Source: Lujinxingiaceae bacterium (lineage in GTDB: Bacteria; Myxococcota_A; Bradymonadia; Bradymonadales; Bradymonadaceae). Taken from it: a stretch of 32,172 nt of DNA. How positions within the stretch are numbered: position 1 is the stretch's first letter; every line of letters starts with the position of its first letter. The stretch covers positions 1 through 32,172 of the forward strand of contig JACCWM010000158.1 in NCBI GenBank assembly GCA_013697635.1, given 5' to 3'. The translations under genes and the position numbers were made by a program. The notes under the pieces were generated by a model. The model was given only the letters and a program-made list of their open reading frames with translations, had not been told where the DNA came from and made no database searches. Below are positions 7,839-15,663 of the stretch, piece by piece.

Positions 7839-8810
7839 TCAAAATGCCCATCCAAAGAGCCACTCGACGCCCCATAAGGCTTCGCTGCTCATCCACTGGT
7901 TGAGGCCGCGTCGGGTCTCGGGATTGTAGTTGCCGGCCGCGTAGCGGGCCTGATTGTACACCAGATAGCCGTATTCGAAGCCAAGTCGTGTATGGCCGCC
8001 GAACTCGAACTGCATGTCGATGCCCGCTGCGCCGCGCACGACGTGGTACTCGGTCGAAAGCGACTGGCTTCCGTAGCCGCCGCCGTAGCCATAGTAGTCC
8101 TGGCCAAAGCTACCCCAGCCCGCCATCACGCCGGCCGACAGGTACGGAGAAAACCACGACTCCATGGGAAAGACCGTGGCCGAGGCGCCAAGGAAATAGG
8201 CCTCATGGTAGCCTTCGATGCCGATGAGCTCGGTGTCGGAATACTGGTAGATATACTCGTCGTGGTAGAGAAATGTCGTTTCGACGCGCAAAAGGCCGGC
8301 GAATGTGTAGCCCGCGACGGCCCCGTAGCCCAGCATCGAGAGCTTGACGTCCAGGCCCCAGGGATCGCTCAGACGCGGGATTTGCTCGATTCTGCGCTCG
8401 TTGTAAAATTGCGCAAGATCCTCGACGTACTTCTCCTCTTTGAGGACCGCCACGCGTCGATTGAGCCTCGAGCGCGCCTTGATCCGCTCAATTCGGCAAC
8501 GCCGGTCAAGCCCGCACTGATCGTCGGCCGACTCATCGAGCACCTGAGCGCTCGACGTGCCCTGCTGCGCACTGGCGGACGTGCGATCGCTGCCGGATCG
8601 CAGCTTTTCGTCGACACAGATCTGATCGCGGCAGGCAAAGCCTGCCTGGCAATCCTGGTGACGTGTGCAGCTGATCTGGTTGTTGGCGTTTGCATTGGGA
8701 AAGAGCAGGGACATGCATGTCTGCGCGCTCGCTGCGCCAGGCCAGGCCAGGCATACGACAAGCGCAAACAGTGAAAGCAGTGCCGACAGCTGGCGCGGGC
8801 GAACGTTCAT
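7839..8810 (-). CDS. Outer-membrane beta-barrel protein with N-terminal Cys motif
   Basis: The protein has 323 residues. A signal peptide ends at about Ala-Ser-Ala|Gln (residue 29). A short Cys-rich module follows (ISCTRHQDCQAGFACRDQIC, about 46-65), of the same style as the Cys-rich proteins at both ends of the window. A charged helical stretch (about 70-140) with repeated Arg/Glu precedes a barrel-like domain (about 150-323) made of alternating strands rich in Tyr, Gly and Phe (YYGYGGGYG) and ending in Trp-Ala-Phe. These are the marks of an outer-membrane beta-barrel. The ATG overlaps the preceding stop (ATGA). The link to the motor is by operon membership. The family is not recognised beyond that. 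Confidence 0.7.
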   Translation of the reverse strand: MNVRPRQLSALLSLFALVVCLAWPGAASAQTCMSLLFPNANANNQISCTRHQDCQAGFACRDQICVDEKLRSGSDRTSASAQQGTSSAQVLDESADDQCGLDRRCRIERIKARSRLNRRVAVLKEEKYVEDLAQFYNERRIEQIPRLSDPWGLDVKLSMLGYGAVAGYTFAGLLRVETTFLYHDEYIYQYSDTELIGIEGYHEAYFLGASATVFPMESWFSPYLSAGVMAGWGSFGQDYYGYGGGYGSQSLSTEYHVVRGAAGIDMQFEFGGHTRLGFEYGYLVYNQARYAAGNYNPETRRGLNQWMSSEALWGVEWLFGWAF

Positions 8811-10768
8811 GGCCTGGCTCCCGCCGACTCAGGCTCGGTAAAAAACGATGGCCAATTCGCTGGCTGCACTTCGTCGCGAGGCACGAGCGCCAGTGAAAAC
8901 ACCGGCGAAAGCGTAGGCTCGATCGGCGGCTCGAACTGGGCGAGCTGGCGCGCGTTGAGCTGAACCGTACCGAGCACCAGAGGCGCGGCGTCGGTGGCGC
9001 CGACGCGCTCGGCGTAGCCGCGCGGATGATCGTCGAGCATGGCGCTGGCCAGCCGGTAGAGCTCGACGAGCGCCGGGCGTGCCAGCGATTCGTTGGTCTC
9101 GCGCAAAAATCCCTGGGTCTGAGCGACGATGATGCGCAGCCACTTTTGGCGGCGAACGCGCGCCCTGGGCGTCTCGCCCCACTCGGCCATCACCGGCAGC
9201 ATCAGGCGCAAGGCGCGCGCGAGCTCGGCATCGGCGTGGGCAAAAAACGACGAGCGACGATGTTGGGGCACGACATCGAGCAGCTTGTCCGGGCGGGCTG
9301 TGATTTTTGCGACATTTTCGACGAAGACACGCTCGTTGTCGTCAAGAAACGCCGAGAGGGCCAGCAGTGCGTAGAATCGTGGATGCTCGCGTGCGTCGGT
9401 TTGGCGCGCGAGCAACCAGCGCGCCGCGGCTGCCGCATTCTCCGGGCGTCCGCGATCGAGTGAGACTGCGGCAAACTCTTCAACACGCCCAAAGGTCTTG
9501 TTTCGAGGGCCCATCTCCTCGAGCAGCTCGATCGTGCGCGCCTCGAAGGGGTAATCGGCGATCGTCTGCAAGACCTCGGCGTAGAGTCCGCGCATGAACG
9601 GATCGGCCTCGTAGGGGCGATCGCGAAAGGCTGCCATCGCCAGGGCAAGGAAGCGATCTTCGAGGCCGACGCGGCGCAAGCTGAGCGCACCGTAGTAGGC
9701 ATAAGGGCTGAAAAATCGCGACGTTTGCGGCGGCACCTTCTCGGTGAGCGCCGCTGCGTCCTCCCAAAGCGCTGCGTTCATCAACAAACGCAGCCGCAGA
9801 TAGCGCGAGCCCCAGTGGTTGTCATCCGAGAGGCCCAGCGCTTCGGCGCGCGCGAGGTGGCCAAGAGCATCGCTTGGCCGCTCGAGCTTTGCGAGCAGCA
9901 CGCCGTGCAAAAGCTCCATGCGCGAGCGCTCACCAGAATCGACGAGTTCAACGACTTCATAGCGGCTTGCAGCCTCGAGGTGAGCGAGCGCCTCGCGGTG
10001 GAGGGCGGCGATCTTCTCCGGGTCGGCGCCGTCGTCGCGCTCGAGTTTGCGCGCCTCGCTCCAGAGCAGCTGGGCGCCGTGAACCCGCGTGTGCCACAGC
10101 AGCCTGGTCAGGCTCTCGCCGCCCTGATCGTCGGAGAGCGCGCGGCCGGCCGCGAGCACAGCCTCGACGGCGCTGATCTCGAGAGCGACCCAGTCCTGGG
10201 CCACCACACCATCGCTTGGGGCGGCCGTGACCGACTCGGCCAACGACTTTCGCAGCTCATCGCAGCCGGAGTCGGCCGCCAGAGGCGCAGGCAGCTCGTC
10301 GACCCAGGACTCGTCCTCGGGAAGCCAGTAAATGTAGCCGGGTGGCAGGTGATCGGCGACGCGGTCGAAGAAATCTGGATGATGCAGCCGGGCGAAGATC
10401 GTGTCTCGCCCCCAGGTACCCGTGCGCGCGGTGAGGGCCTGGCCGAGCATGCGCTCGCGACGAGCATCCTCGAGCACGAGGCCGGCATAGACCACACGCG
10501 CGAGCGGGTCTTGCAGGCCCAGATCCTCGGGATTTGCGACCTTGCGGCAATTGATCAGCGCAACCCAGCCCTCGGCGACCGAGGTCCAGTCATCGCCCGA
10601 TGCGGTGTGGCGCTCCATGGCCACGCGCTGCTCAAAGGCTGCGAGCTTTCGCTCGTAGAGCAGCTCAAAGCGTGCATCTTGCGGCAAGCTCGCATGGCTG
10701 TAGGTGACACAACCCGTGCTCAAGGCCGCCGCAGCCACAAGGAGTCGAACGCTCCAATGATTGGTCAT
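8807..10768 (-). CDS. Large helical-repeat (TPR-like) lipoprotein
   Basis: The protein has 653 residues. The signal ends in Leu-Ser-Thr-Gly-Cys (about residue 20), a good lipobox. The rest is almost wholly alpha-helical, with repeated Ala/Leu/Arg/Glu helix pairs such as LREALAHLEAASRYE-like and SDALGHLARAEALG-like segments, typical of a TPR or Sel1-like solenoid; no catalytic residues stand out. I use the ATG at 10,768, which overlaps the upstream stop (ATGA), rather than the longer frame to 10,810. The last codons overlap the next start. A large periplasmic solenoid lipoprotein is a plausible scaffold between the inner-membrane motor and the outer-membrane barrels. No specific family is recognised. 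Confidence 0.75.
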   Translation of the reverse strand: MTNHWSVRLLVAAAALSTGCVTYSHASLPQDARFELLYERKLAAFEQRVAMERHTASGDDWTSVAEGWVALINCRKVANPEDLGLQDPLARVVYAGLVLEDARRERMLGQALTARTGTWGRDTIFARLHHPDFFDRVADHLPPGYIYWLPEDESWVDELPAPLAADSGCDELRKSLAESVTAAPSDGVVAQDWVALEISAVEAVLAAGRALSDDQGGESLTRLLWHTRVHGAQLLWSEARKLERDDGADPEKIAALHREALAHLEAASRYEVVELVDSGERSRMELLHGVLLAKLERPSDALGHLARAEALGLSDDNHWGSRYLRLRLLMNAALWEDAAALTEKVPPQTSRFFSPYAYYGALSLRRVGLEDRFLALAMAAFRDRPYEADPFMRGLYAEVLQTIADYPFEARTIELLEEMGPRNKTFGRVEEFAAVSLDRGRPENAAAAARWLLARQTDAREHPRFYALLALSAFLDDNERVFVENVAKITARPDKLLDVVPQHRRSSFFAHADAELARALRLMLPVMAEWGETPRARVRRQKWLRIIVAQTQGFLRETNESLARPALVELYRLASAMLDDHPRGYAERVGATDAAPLVLGTVQLNARQLAQFEPPIEPTLSPVFSLALVPRDEVQPANWPSFFTEPESAGARP

Positions 10769-11424
10769 GGGCCGGCCTCTGGGACGGCCGCAAGCCCGCC
10801 ATAGGACCACCCCAGGCCGAGAAACGGCGCGAATCCAAAGCTCGGTACCCAGCCTCGGTCACGTCGTTCCATTTGTGCGGTCAAATTGAGGTCCAACTTC
10901 ACCTGAATGCCCCACTTGAAGTGGTTGAGCAGCGAAAGCCCGGTCAACACCGTGGGCAATACACGTTGACCAGCAAAGGCCGTGCCGGCGTGCAGCGTAA
11001 TTTGCGGATCGAAATGCACGACAAAGGTGTCAAAGGCCAGGATCTTGCCGTAACCAAACGAGTAGCGCAGCCCGGCCGTGGTCAGATAATTCTGCGCTCG
11101 CGCGTCCGGCGTCAGCCCGGCGCGCTCACGAATACTGTCGCCCGCTCCGCTCAAGCGCGTATAAAGCCAGACAAGGCGAAGCTCAGCGCCAAGCTGTTCA
11201 TTGAAGTAGTAGCCCAGATCCAGGCCCGCGCCCAGAGTGTTGTATAGGTCGTTTCGAACGTGGGTGACGCCCACCAGATGCATCGTGACATGGCCCTCTT
11301 TGGTGCCGAATCGTTTTTGCACCGTCGGCCGATTGGGCGGCGTGTCCTCGCGCTCGGCGGCCAGCCCGAGTGGCGCAGCGAGCAAGCCCAGGCAGAGCGT
11401 CAGTAGGGGCGCAAAGCTCTTCAT
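10765..11424 (-). CDS. Outer-membrane beta-barrel protein, myxobacterial type
   Basis: The protein has 219 residues: a signal peptide ending near Leu-Gly-Leu-Ala-Ala (about 23), then a short linker and a compact eight-strand-like barrel. The segment VGVTHVRNDLYNTLGAGLDL, followed by YYFNEQLGAELR, resembles the small outer-membrane barrel family found in many copies in Myxococcota (strand with N-x-L, then the D-L-x-Y-Y-F-x-E-x-L-G motif). The open frame runs up to 11,502, but the ATG at 11,424 overlaps the upstream stop (ATGA) and directly precedes the signal sequence. Both neighbours are lipoproteins of the motor-like operon. This is probably one of the outer-membrane components of the assembly. 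Confidence 0.75.
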   Translation of the reverse strand: MKSFAPLLTLCLGLLAAPLGLAAEREDTPPNRPTVQKRFGTKEGHVTMHLVGVTHVRNDLYNTLGAGLDLGYYFNEQLGAELRLVWLYTRLSGAGDSIRERAGLTPDARAQNYLTTAGLRYSFGYGKILAFDTFVVHFDPQITLHAGTAFAGQRVLPTVLTGLSLLNHFKWGIQVKLDLNLTAQMERRDRGWVPSFGFAPFLGLGWSYGGLAAVPEAGP

Positions 11425-13064
11425 CGCGTCCACTGGCATACCTGACTTTGCTGCCAGTTGTCGTAATCGACACCGGAGCGCGTGCGGTAGGGGCCATCGC
11501 AAAAACGCTCGCAGATCTCGACGACAACCACAACGCGCTGGCGGCGGTACTCGACGTGTGCAACGAATTCCTGGGGCTCGAGTTCGACGCGATAGTCTAG
11601 CGCGCCGTCGCCAGGCCAGTGGTAAACGCTGCCCGAGGCGCGCACTGCGAGGCCCGAGATGACCAGGTGAGAGATTTGGGGGGTGGCATCACAGATCTTG
11701 AAGAATTGCGGGCGGGTTGCGCCCTCCGGGCGGCGAATCGGCACCTGCGTGAAACGGTCGTGGTCCATCGTGCGAAAAGGCACGTTGTAGGTGGCGAAAG
11801 CCTTCAAATCGGCCAGAAACGACTCGTCCTCAATCGGGCGCCAACCCGTCGACCACTCCCAGGGCGCGAGACCCATCAAAGTGTTCGAGCCGATCAGCCA
11901 GCTATAGGGCACGAGCTCGTCGGTCTGATACATCTGGTTGGCAAAATCGTAGAGCTGCAAGATCAGCCGCTCGCTGGGCGGAAGTTCCATATTGTTCAAG
12001 TAGACGAGCACCACGCGCACACGCTCAGGCGCAAAGCGCGCTGCCGCATTCTTGATGTCTTCGGCCATCTTCGAGACCGGATAGTCCTGGCGTGCACGCT
12101 GGGTGCAGCCGTCGGTCGAATCCCCCGTGTCGGCCGAGATCGGCGTGTAAATGCCGGCTCGCACGACATTGGAGCCGCGCGCGTTCAGGCTTGCCGAGGC
12201 TGTTCCAACAATCTTGTCGGTGACCTGCTTGCAGCGCTGAGCGTTGCTGATCTGTAAATCGACCAAGAAGAGGTACACCGTTGCATGCGTTTGCTCCGGC
12301 GGAACGTAGTCTTGAGATTCCCAGAAGAGCTCAGCCGAGGGCTTGAAGGGCACCTTGACGATCACGCCGGCGTTGTCGTCGCGTTTGGGCCTGGCGGCCA
12401 CGCACCAGGCGCCCGAGGTCCAGCCCTCGGCAAGAGCGCTGCGCGCTCCCAGCTCCAGCCAATTCGATCGTGGCTCGGCGCATGGATCGGTGTCGCTTCC
12501 ACGGCCGACGAGCTGCCACTGGTAGCCGCGCTTGAGCGGGATCTTGTTGTCGGCAAACCAGTCCTGCCGGCGCGCATCGAGCCTGCTGTTGTTCTCGACG
12601 GCGATCGGACGCACGCCGAAGGTCTGGTGAGCCTGATGACGGCGCGCCTCGCTACCAGGAAACACGCCGTGGCGCGCATGGACCGAGCGGATCGGTGCAA
12701 GATCCGAGGGGAAATTATAGCGCCCCGGCAACTGGTACTGAAAGCAGACGTAATTTCTGTCACAGGGGTAGGGCTCCGCAGCATAGGGTGCTTTGGACAG
12801 ATCGAGGCGCACGAAGTCAAAATTGAGGTAGATCTCAAATTCTATGTCTTCGAGTGCGGCCTCGTCGCGAAGCCGCCATGACAGAAAAGTCATGTCCTCT
12901 TGATGCGAGTAGACCACATCCAGGCCGCGAATGGCGTGCGGGCCACGCTCAAATTCGACGAACGCACACCCATAAACGGCGCACAATATGAGCAGAACAC
13001 TGGGCCAAAAGGCGCAGCGGACCGATGTACTTGTGCGGATCGGCTGTGGGGACGTTTGTGGCAT
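11421..13064 (-). CDS. Large lipoprotein with vWA-like segment, first gene of the motor-like operon
   Basis: The protein has 547 residues, starting at the ATG at 13,064, which lies about 26 nt after the predicted transcription start. The frame is open to 13,286, but that part is non-coding in character and includes tandem repeats. A hydrophobic segment ends in Ala-Val-Tyr-Gly-Cys, a possible lipobox with an unusual Tyr at position -2. The middle has several Cys (CDRNYVC, ARPK, DPCAEPR), and around residue 270 a hydrophobic strand VYLFLVDLQISN, similar to the LVLVDLDRGS strand of the vWA-like lipoprotein near the other end of the operon. It is followed by helix/strand alternation to VRVVLVYLNNMEL. 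The C-terminus has more strands and three Cys. Its stop overlaps the next ATG. Function unknown. Confidence 0.7.
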   Translation of the reverse strand: MPQTSPQPIRTSTSVRCAFWPSVLLILCAVYGCAFVEFERGPHAIRGLDVVYSHQEDMTFLSWRLRDEAALEDIEFEIYLNFDFVRLDLSKAPYAAEPYPCDRNYVCFQYQLPGRYNFPSDLAPIRSVHARHGVFPGSEARRHQAHQTFGVRPIAVENNSRLDARRQDWFADNKIPLKRGYQWQLVGRGSDTDPCAEPRSNWLELGARSALAEGWTSGAWCVAARPKRDDNAGVIVKVPFKPSAELFWESQDYVPPEQTHATVYLFLVDLQISNAQRCKQVTDKIVGTASASLNARGSNVVRAGIYTPISADTGDSTDGCTQRARQDYPVSKMAEDIKNAAARFAPERVRVVLVYLNNMELPPSERLILQLYDFANQMYQTDELVPYSWLIGSNTLMGLAPWEWSTGWRPIEDESFLADLKAFATYNVPFRTMDHDRFTQVPIRRPEGATRPQFFKICDATPQISHLVISGLAVRASGSVYHWPGDGALDYRVELEPQEFVAHVEYRRQRVVVVVEICERFCDGPYRTRSGVDYDNWQQSQVCQWTR

Positions 13065-13097
13065 AGACTCGTCGATGGCATGAAGCGTGCGGCCGTG

Positions 13098-13126
13098 ATT
13101 ATCGACTGCCTGAGGTAGGTTTGCAA
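13098..13126 (-). promoter_or_regulatory. Sigma70-type promoter of the motor-like operon
   Basis: On the minus strand a -35 box TTGCAA (13,126-13,121; 4 of 6 to consensus) and a -10 box GATAAT (13,103-13,098; 5 of 6) are separated by exactly 17 bp. Transcription would begin near 13,090, about 26 nt before the ATG at 13,064. It is placed correctly to drive the twelve-gene unit. Prediction by eye only. Confidence 0.5.
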
Positions 13127-13227
13127 AGTGTTTGCCATGCCCGCATTTCTTTGCGAACGCAAGGCAGGGCAGGCGCGGGTGCGCGCGTTGCGCAGGCGGG
13201 CAAAACTCCGGTGCTGGCAAAGCGCCG

Positions 13228-13276
13228 CCTGGGGTATTTGAAACGGAGCCTGGGGTATTTGAAACGGAGCCTGGGG
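13228..13276. repeat. Tandem 21-bp repeat upstream of the motor-like operon
   Basis: A 21-bp unit (CCTGGGGTATTTGAAACGGAG) occurs twice in perfect tandem (13,228-13,248 and 13,249-13,269), followed by the first 7 bases of a third copy. It lies in the 260-nt gap between the operon promoter and the stop of the TM2-domain gene. The partial third copy forms one arm of the hairpin at 13,269-13,292. It could be a protein-binding site or a duplication of the terminator region. Confidence 0.8.
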
Positions 13277-13292
13277 GCTTGTTCACCCAGGC
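13269..13292 (-). terminator. Possible terminator hairpin after the TM2-domain gene
   Basis: Arms GCCTGGG (13,269-13,275) and CCCAGGC (13,286-13,292) form a perfect 7-bp stem with a 10-nt loop, about 33 nt beyond the stop at 13,325. On the minus strand it is followed by TCCGTTTC, a weak T-rich tail, so termination is possible but not strong. Confidence 0.4.
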
Positions 13293-13324
13293 GGAGGTGG
13301 GGTTTTGCGGGATTTAATTGCGGA

Positions 13325-14668
13325 TCAGCCGTGCTTGCGGTTGATCCGCTCGGCGACGACGACGGCGTCGACGATCGACCAGATATGTACAACCCAGCCG
13401 AGCAGCACGAACCACAGCAAGAAGCAAAGGACCATCATGATGATGCCCTTGCTGACCTCACCGTTGTAGATCTGGCCGGTGCCGCACAGGATCAGGCTGA
13501 GCAAAAGGGCCATGCCCGGTTGGTGCTCGGGTTGTTCGATATGGCTGTCACAGGCGAGCACGAAGTCGCCCTTGTGGGTTGCGGCCAGGGCCGTGGTGGG
13601 CCCGGCGTAGCCAAAGCCGTAGTCGTCTCGCGCCGGGGTCAATGGGCTGGAGACGTGCTCGTAGCCTGTGCACGAGACGACCGTGGGGCGCGCATCGGGC
13701 AGCGGCTTGGGCTCGCAGCGCGCCGTCGTGCTGACGACCAGCGGGCTCGAGCCGCAGCGATCCAGGCTGGCATCGGGTGTGGCATAGCGACTGGTCACAC
13801 CAAAGAAGAGGTCTTCGCGCGGGGCGGTCTGCGTGCGCGCTCGCTGCTGCTGCTGGGCCGGCTGCTGATACCAGGGCTGCTGCTGGGTTTGCTGCTGCGG
13901 GTGGTGGTGCTGCGGGTGAGGCTGTTGTTGCTGGGGATCGGGCTGGGCAAAGCGTGGTTGCTGATGGAGTGGTTGGTGATGGAGTGGTTGGTGATGGAGT
14001 GGTTGGTGATGGGGGGCGTGCAGCGCTGAGGCATTGGGCGCGTTGTCGCCATCCTGGCCAAAGGCCGTATAGCCGTGGTGGTGGCGTGCGTTGGGGTTGC
14101 CCAGTTGAGCATCGTGGCCCTCGGCCTGGACGGGTGGGCTGTGGGCGGCGATCGCGGCGCGTGGCTCCATGCGCCGCGGTGGCGGGGCATAGGCCGGGGT
14201 GTCATCGCTGGTGGCGGCGTTGGGATTGACAAAGCTGCGCGTTGCGCCGCTTTGGGCCACCGCCGGGCTTTGGAACGCGGGCGGCAGCGCCGAGTTTTGC
14301 GGCTGGGGCAGCGGAGGCGCAGCCGGCTGCATGTTCGGCTGCAAACGCGGCGGGCTCTGGGGCGCCGGCGCCACCCTCTGGGGCTGGTGCGAGCTGGGCA
14401 ATGGCTCAGGGCTGTGTGCGCTCAACGTCTCGAAGCGCTCGCGCGAGAGCGCCGCCGCTACCTCGCCCTGGTTGGGCACGCGGTAGTAGAGGTTGCCCTC
14501 GGCGTCGCTGTCAAGCTCGAGCACACCCTCCTCGAGCAAGAGATTGAGCAGGCGATTGGCTTCGCGACTGGGAATGCCCAGATAATAGGCGACCGAGGCC
14601 GTCGTGATCCGGGCGTCCGTCTCGAAGGCCAATTTTAGAATTGCTTGTTCAAATCGTTGAACTTCCAT
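13325..14668 (-). CDS. Winged-helix / TM2-domain membrane protein with His/Gln/Pro repeats
   Basis: The protein has 447 residues from the ATG at 14,668, which has AGGGTGG 8 nt upstream. The first 75 residues look like a winged helix-turn-helix (helices FEQAILKLAFETD, TTASVAYYLGIPSREANRLLNLL, then a wing). Residues about 80-300 are low-complexity Pro/Gln/His/Ala, with a four-fold 15-bp DNA repeat giving HHQPL units. Residues about 300-370 contain paired Cys (CGSSP, CEPK, SCTG). The C-terminal 65 residues are two membrane helices around a polar turn (LLSLILCGTGQIYNGEVSKG, then hydrophobic), as in TM2 domains, ending in Asn-Arg-Lys. A winged helix joined to a TM2 domain suggests a membrane-tethered regulator or scaffold. 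Target unknown. It is transcribed towards the motor operon. Confidence 0.75.
   Translation of the reverse strand: MEVQRFEQAILKLAFETDARITTASVAYYLGIPSREANRLLNLLLEEGVLELDSDAEGNLYYRVPNQGEVAAALSRERFETLSAHSPEPLPSSHQPQRVAPAPQSPPRLQPNMQPAAPPLPQPQNSALPPAFQSPAVAQSGATRSFVNPNAATSDDTPAYAPPPRRMEPRAAIAAHSPPVQAEGHDAQLGNPNARHHHGYTAFGQDGDNAPNASALHAPHHQPLHHQPLHHQPLHQQPRFAQPDPQQQQPHPQHHHPQQQTQQQPWYQQPAQQQQRARTQTAPREDLFFGVTSRYATPDASLDRCGSSPLVVSTTARCEPKPLPDARPTVVSCTGYEHVSSPLTPARDDYGFGYAGPTTALAATHKGDFVLACDSHIEQPEHQPGMALLLSLILCGTGQIYNGEVSKGIIMMVLCFLLWFVLLGWVVHIWSIVDAVVVAERINRKHG
13956..14015. repeat. Four in-frame 15-bp repeats (HHQPL units)
   Basis: The unit GGTTGGTGATGGAGT occurs four times in tandem from 13,956 to 14,015. 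The two middle copies (13,971-13,985 and 13,986-14,000) are identical; the first has one change and the last ends in GGGGG. Read on the minus strand it encodes repeated His-His-Gln-Pro-Leu. Being a multiple of three, copy-number change keeps the frame. Confidence 0.85.
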
Positions 14669-14894
14669 ATGGCGCCACCCTTCTTCCGTTACCACTTCAC
14701 CCAACGACTGCGGTCAACCAGTCGCCCTATGCGGTGCATCCGTCTAGTCACCTAACAATGGTACCGATTGGGATTGTTCCCAACAAGCACAGCCGCGAGG
14801 TGCACACCGTGTGTGCCGAGGCGTGCTCGCCGGCTGCATTCTTTGACGCAGCCAAGGACCAAAATGTTTCGAGAAAATCTCTCATTTCTATATA

Positions 14895-15548
14895 TCACAG
14901 CTGTGGTGCAAGCACGACCACTTGTTTACTGAAGCTAAGCAAGCCCTGCGTGATTTCAATCATCCCGCTGGGCTCAAAGCGCGCGGGCAAACCGTAGGCC
15001 AGAAAGGCGTCGACGGGGCGAATCGGCAGCGTGCAGCGCGCGCTGGCGTAGTGAATCGGCACGATCTGGGCCGGCTGCAGGCGCCGAGACCACTCGTCGG
15101 CCTGGGCGGCGCCGATCGTAAAGAAGCCGCCCACGGGCACAAAGAGCACGTCGATTAGGCCAAGCGCCTCGATGATCGCCGACTCCGGGCTTTGGCCCAC
15201 ATCGGAGAGGTGCACGAGCACCAGGCCATCGACGTCGATGCGCACGATGTCGACCGATCCGCCCCGGCGGCGCCCGCCGTACTCGTCGTGGGCAACCGGC
15301 AGCCGGCTAACCCGAAAGGGCCCGGCCACGCCTTGCTCGATCACCTGGGGCCGGGGGCTGGGCAGGGTGTCGATCGCGCAGTGATCGACGTGGCTGTGGC
15401 TGCAAACGACAAAGTCGGCGCGATGGGGGATCGGCGCGTAGGCCAGGCGACCCTCGAAGCCGCCGGCGTTGTAGGGATCGAGCAGCAAGGTGGTGCCGTC
15501 GCCGGCCGTCAACAAGAGGCTCGCGTGTCCGAGAAAGCCTATCTGCAT
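14895..15548 (-). CDS. MBL-fold metal-dependent hydrolase (UlaG/UPF0173-like)
   Basis: The protein has 217 residues from the ATG at 15,548 (GGAA about 9 nt upstream). It begins with the typical strand MQIGFLGHASLLL and carries the metallo-beta-lactamase motif SHSHVDH (HxHxDH) near residue 52, a strand DGLVLVHLSDVG where the family has a metal-ligand Asp, and IPIHY near the end for a further His. This is the layout of single-domain metallo-beta-lactamase-like hydrolases such as UlaG and UPF0173 members, which bind one or two divalent metals. The substrate cannot be told. The open frame extends to 15,788, but it overlaps the Hsp20 gene and the hairpin at 15,576-15,611, which supports the shorter start. 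It follows the two Hsp20 genes on the same strand. Confidence 0.85.
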   Translation of the reverse strand: MQIGFLGHASLLLTAGDGTTLLLDPYNAGGFEGRLAYAPIPHRADFVVCSHSHVDHCAIDTLPSPRPQVIEQGVAGPFRVSRLPVAHDEYGGRRRGGSVDIVRIDVDGLVLVHLSDVGQSPESAIIEALGLIDVLFVPVGGFFTIGAAQADEWSRRLQPAQIVPIHYASARCTLPIRPVDAFLAYGLPARFEPSGMIEITQGLLSFSKQVVVLAPQL

Positions 15549-15575
15549 CGCAAAATTTCCGGGGATAAAACGCAT

Positions 15576-15611
15576 GGAGACGATCGCCGCGCTTTGCGCG
15601 TGATCGTCTCC
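15576..15611 (-). terminator. Terminator hairpin after the Hsp20 gene
   Basis: Arms GGAGACGATC (15,576-15,585) and GATCGTCTCC (15,602-15,611) pair over 10 bp and enclose a second paired segment CGCGC/GCGCG around a TTT loop. On the minus strand the hairpin is followed by ATGCGTTTTATC, a short T-run. It lies 53 nt beyond the Hsp20 stop, consistent with an intrinsic terminator or a read-through regulator ahead of the MBL gene. Confidence 0.6.
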
Positions 15612-15663
15612 ACTATCCCACGATCGTGCTCGGGGGCCAAGCGAGCGGCTCGAGCCTGGTGGA

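Noticed and set aside
9725-10804. Plus-strand frame of about 359 codons opposite the solenoid lipoprotein
   Set aside because: Same GC-driven shadow; no ribosome-binding site and no recognisable domain.
13228-13276. CRISPR array
   Set aside because: Copies are directly adjacent without spacers; it is a simple tandem repeat. The same applies to the repeats at 13,956-14,015 and 20,103-20,147.
13065-13286. N-terminal extension of the first motor-operon protein up to 13,286
   Set aside because: The extension runs over the promoter and the tandem 21-bp repeats, encodes repeated Pro-Gly-Ser-Val, and places the lipoprotein signal more than 100 residues from the start. The ATG at 13,064 is better.
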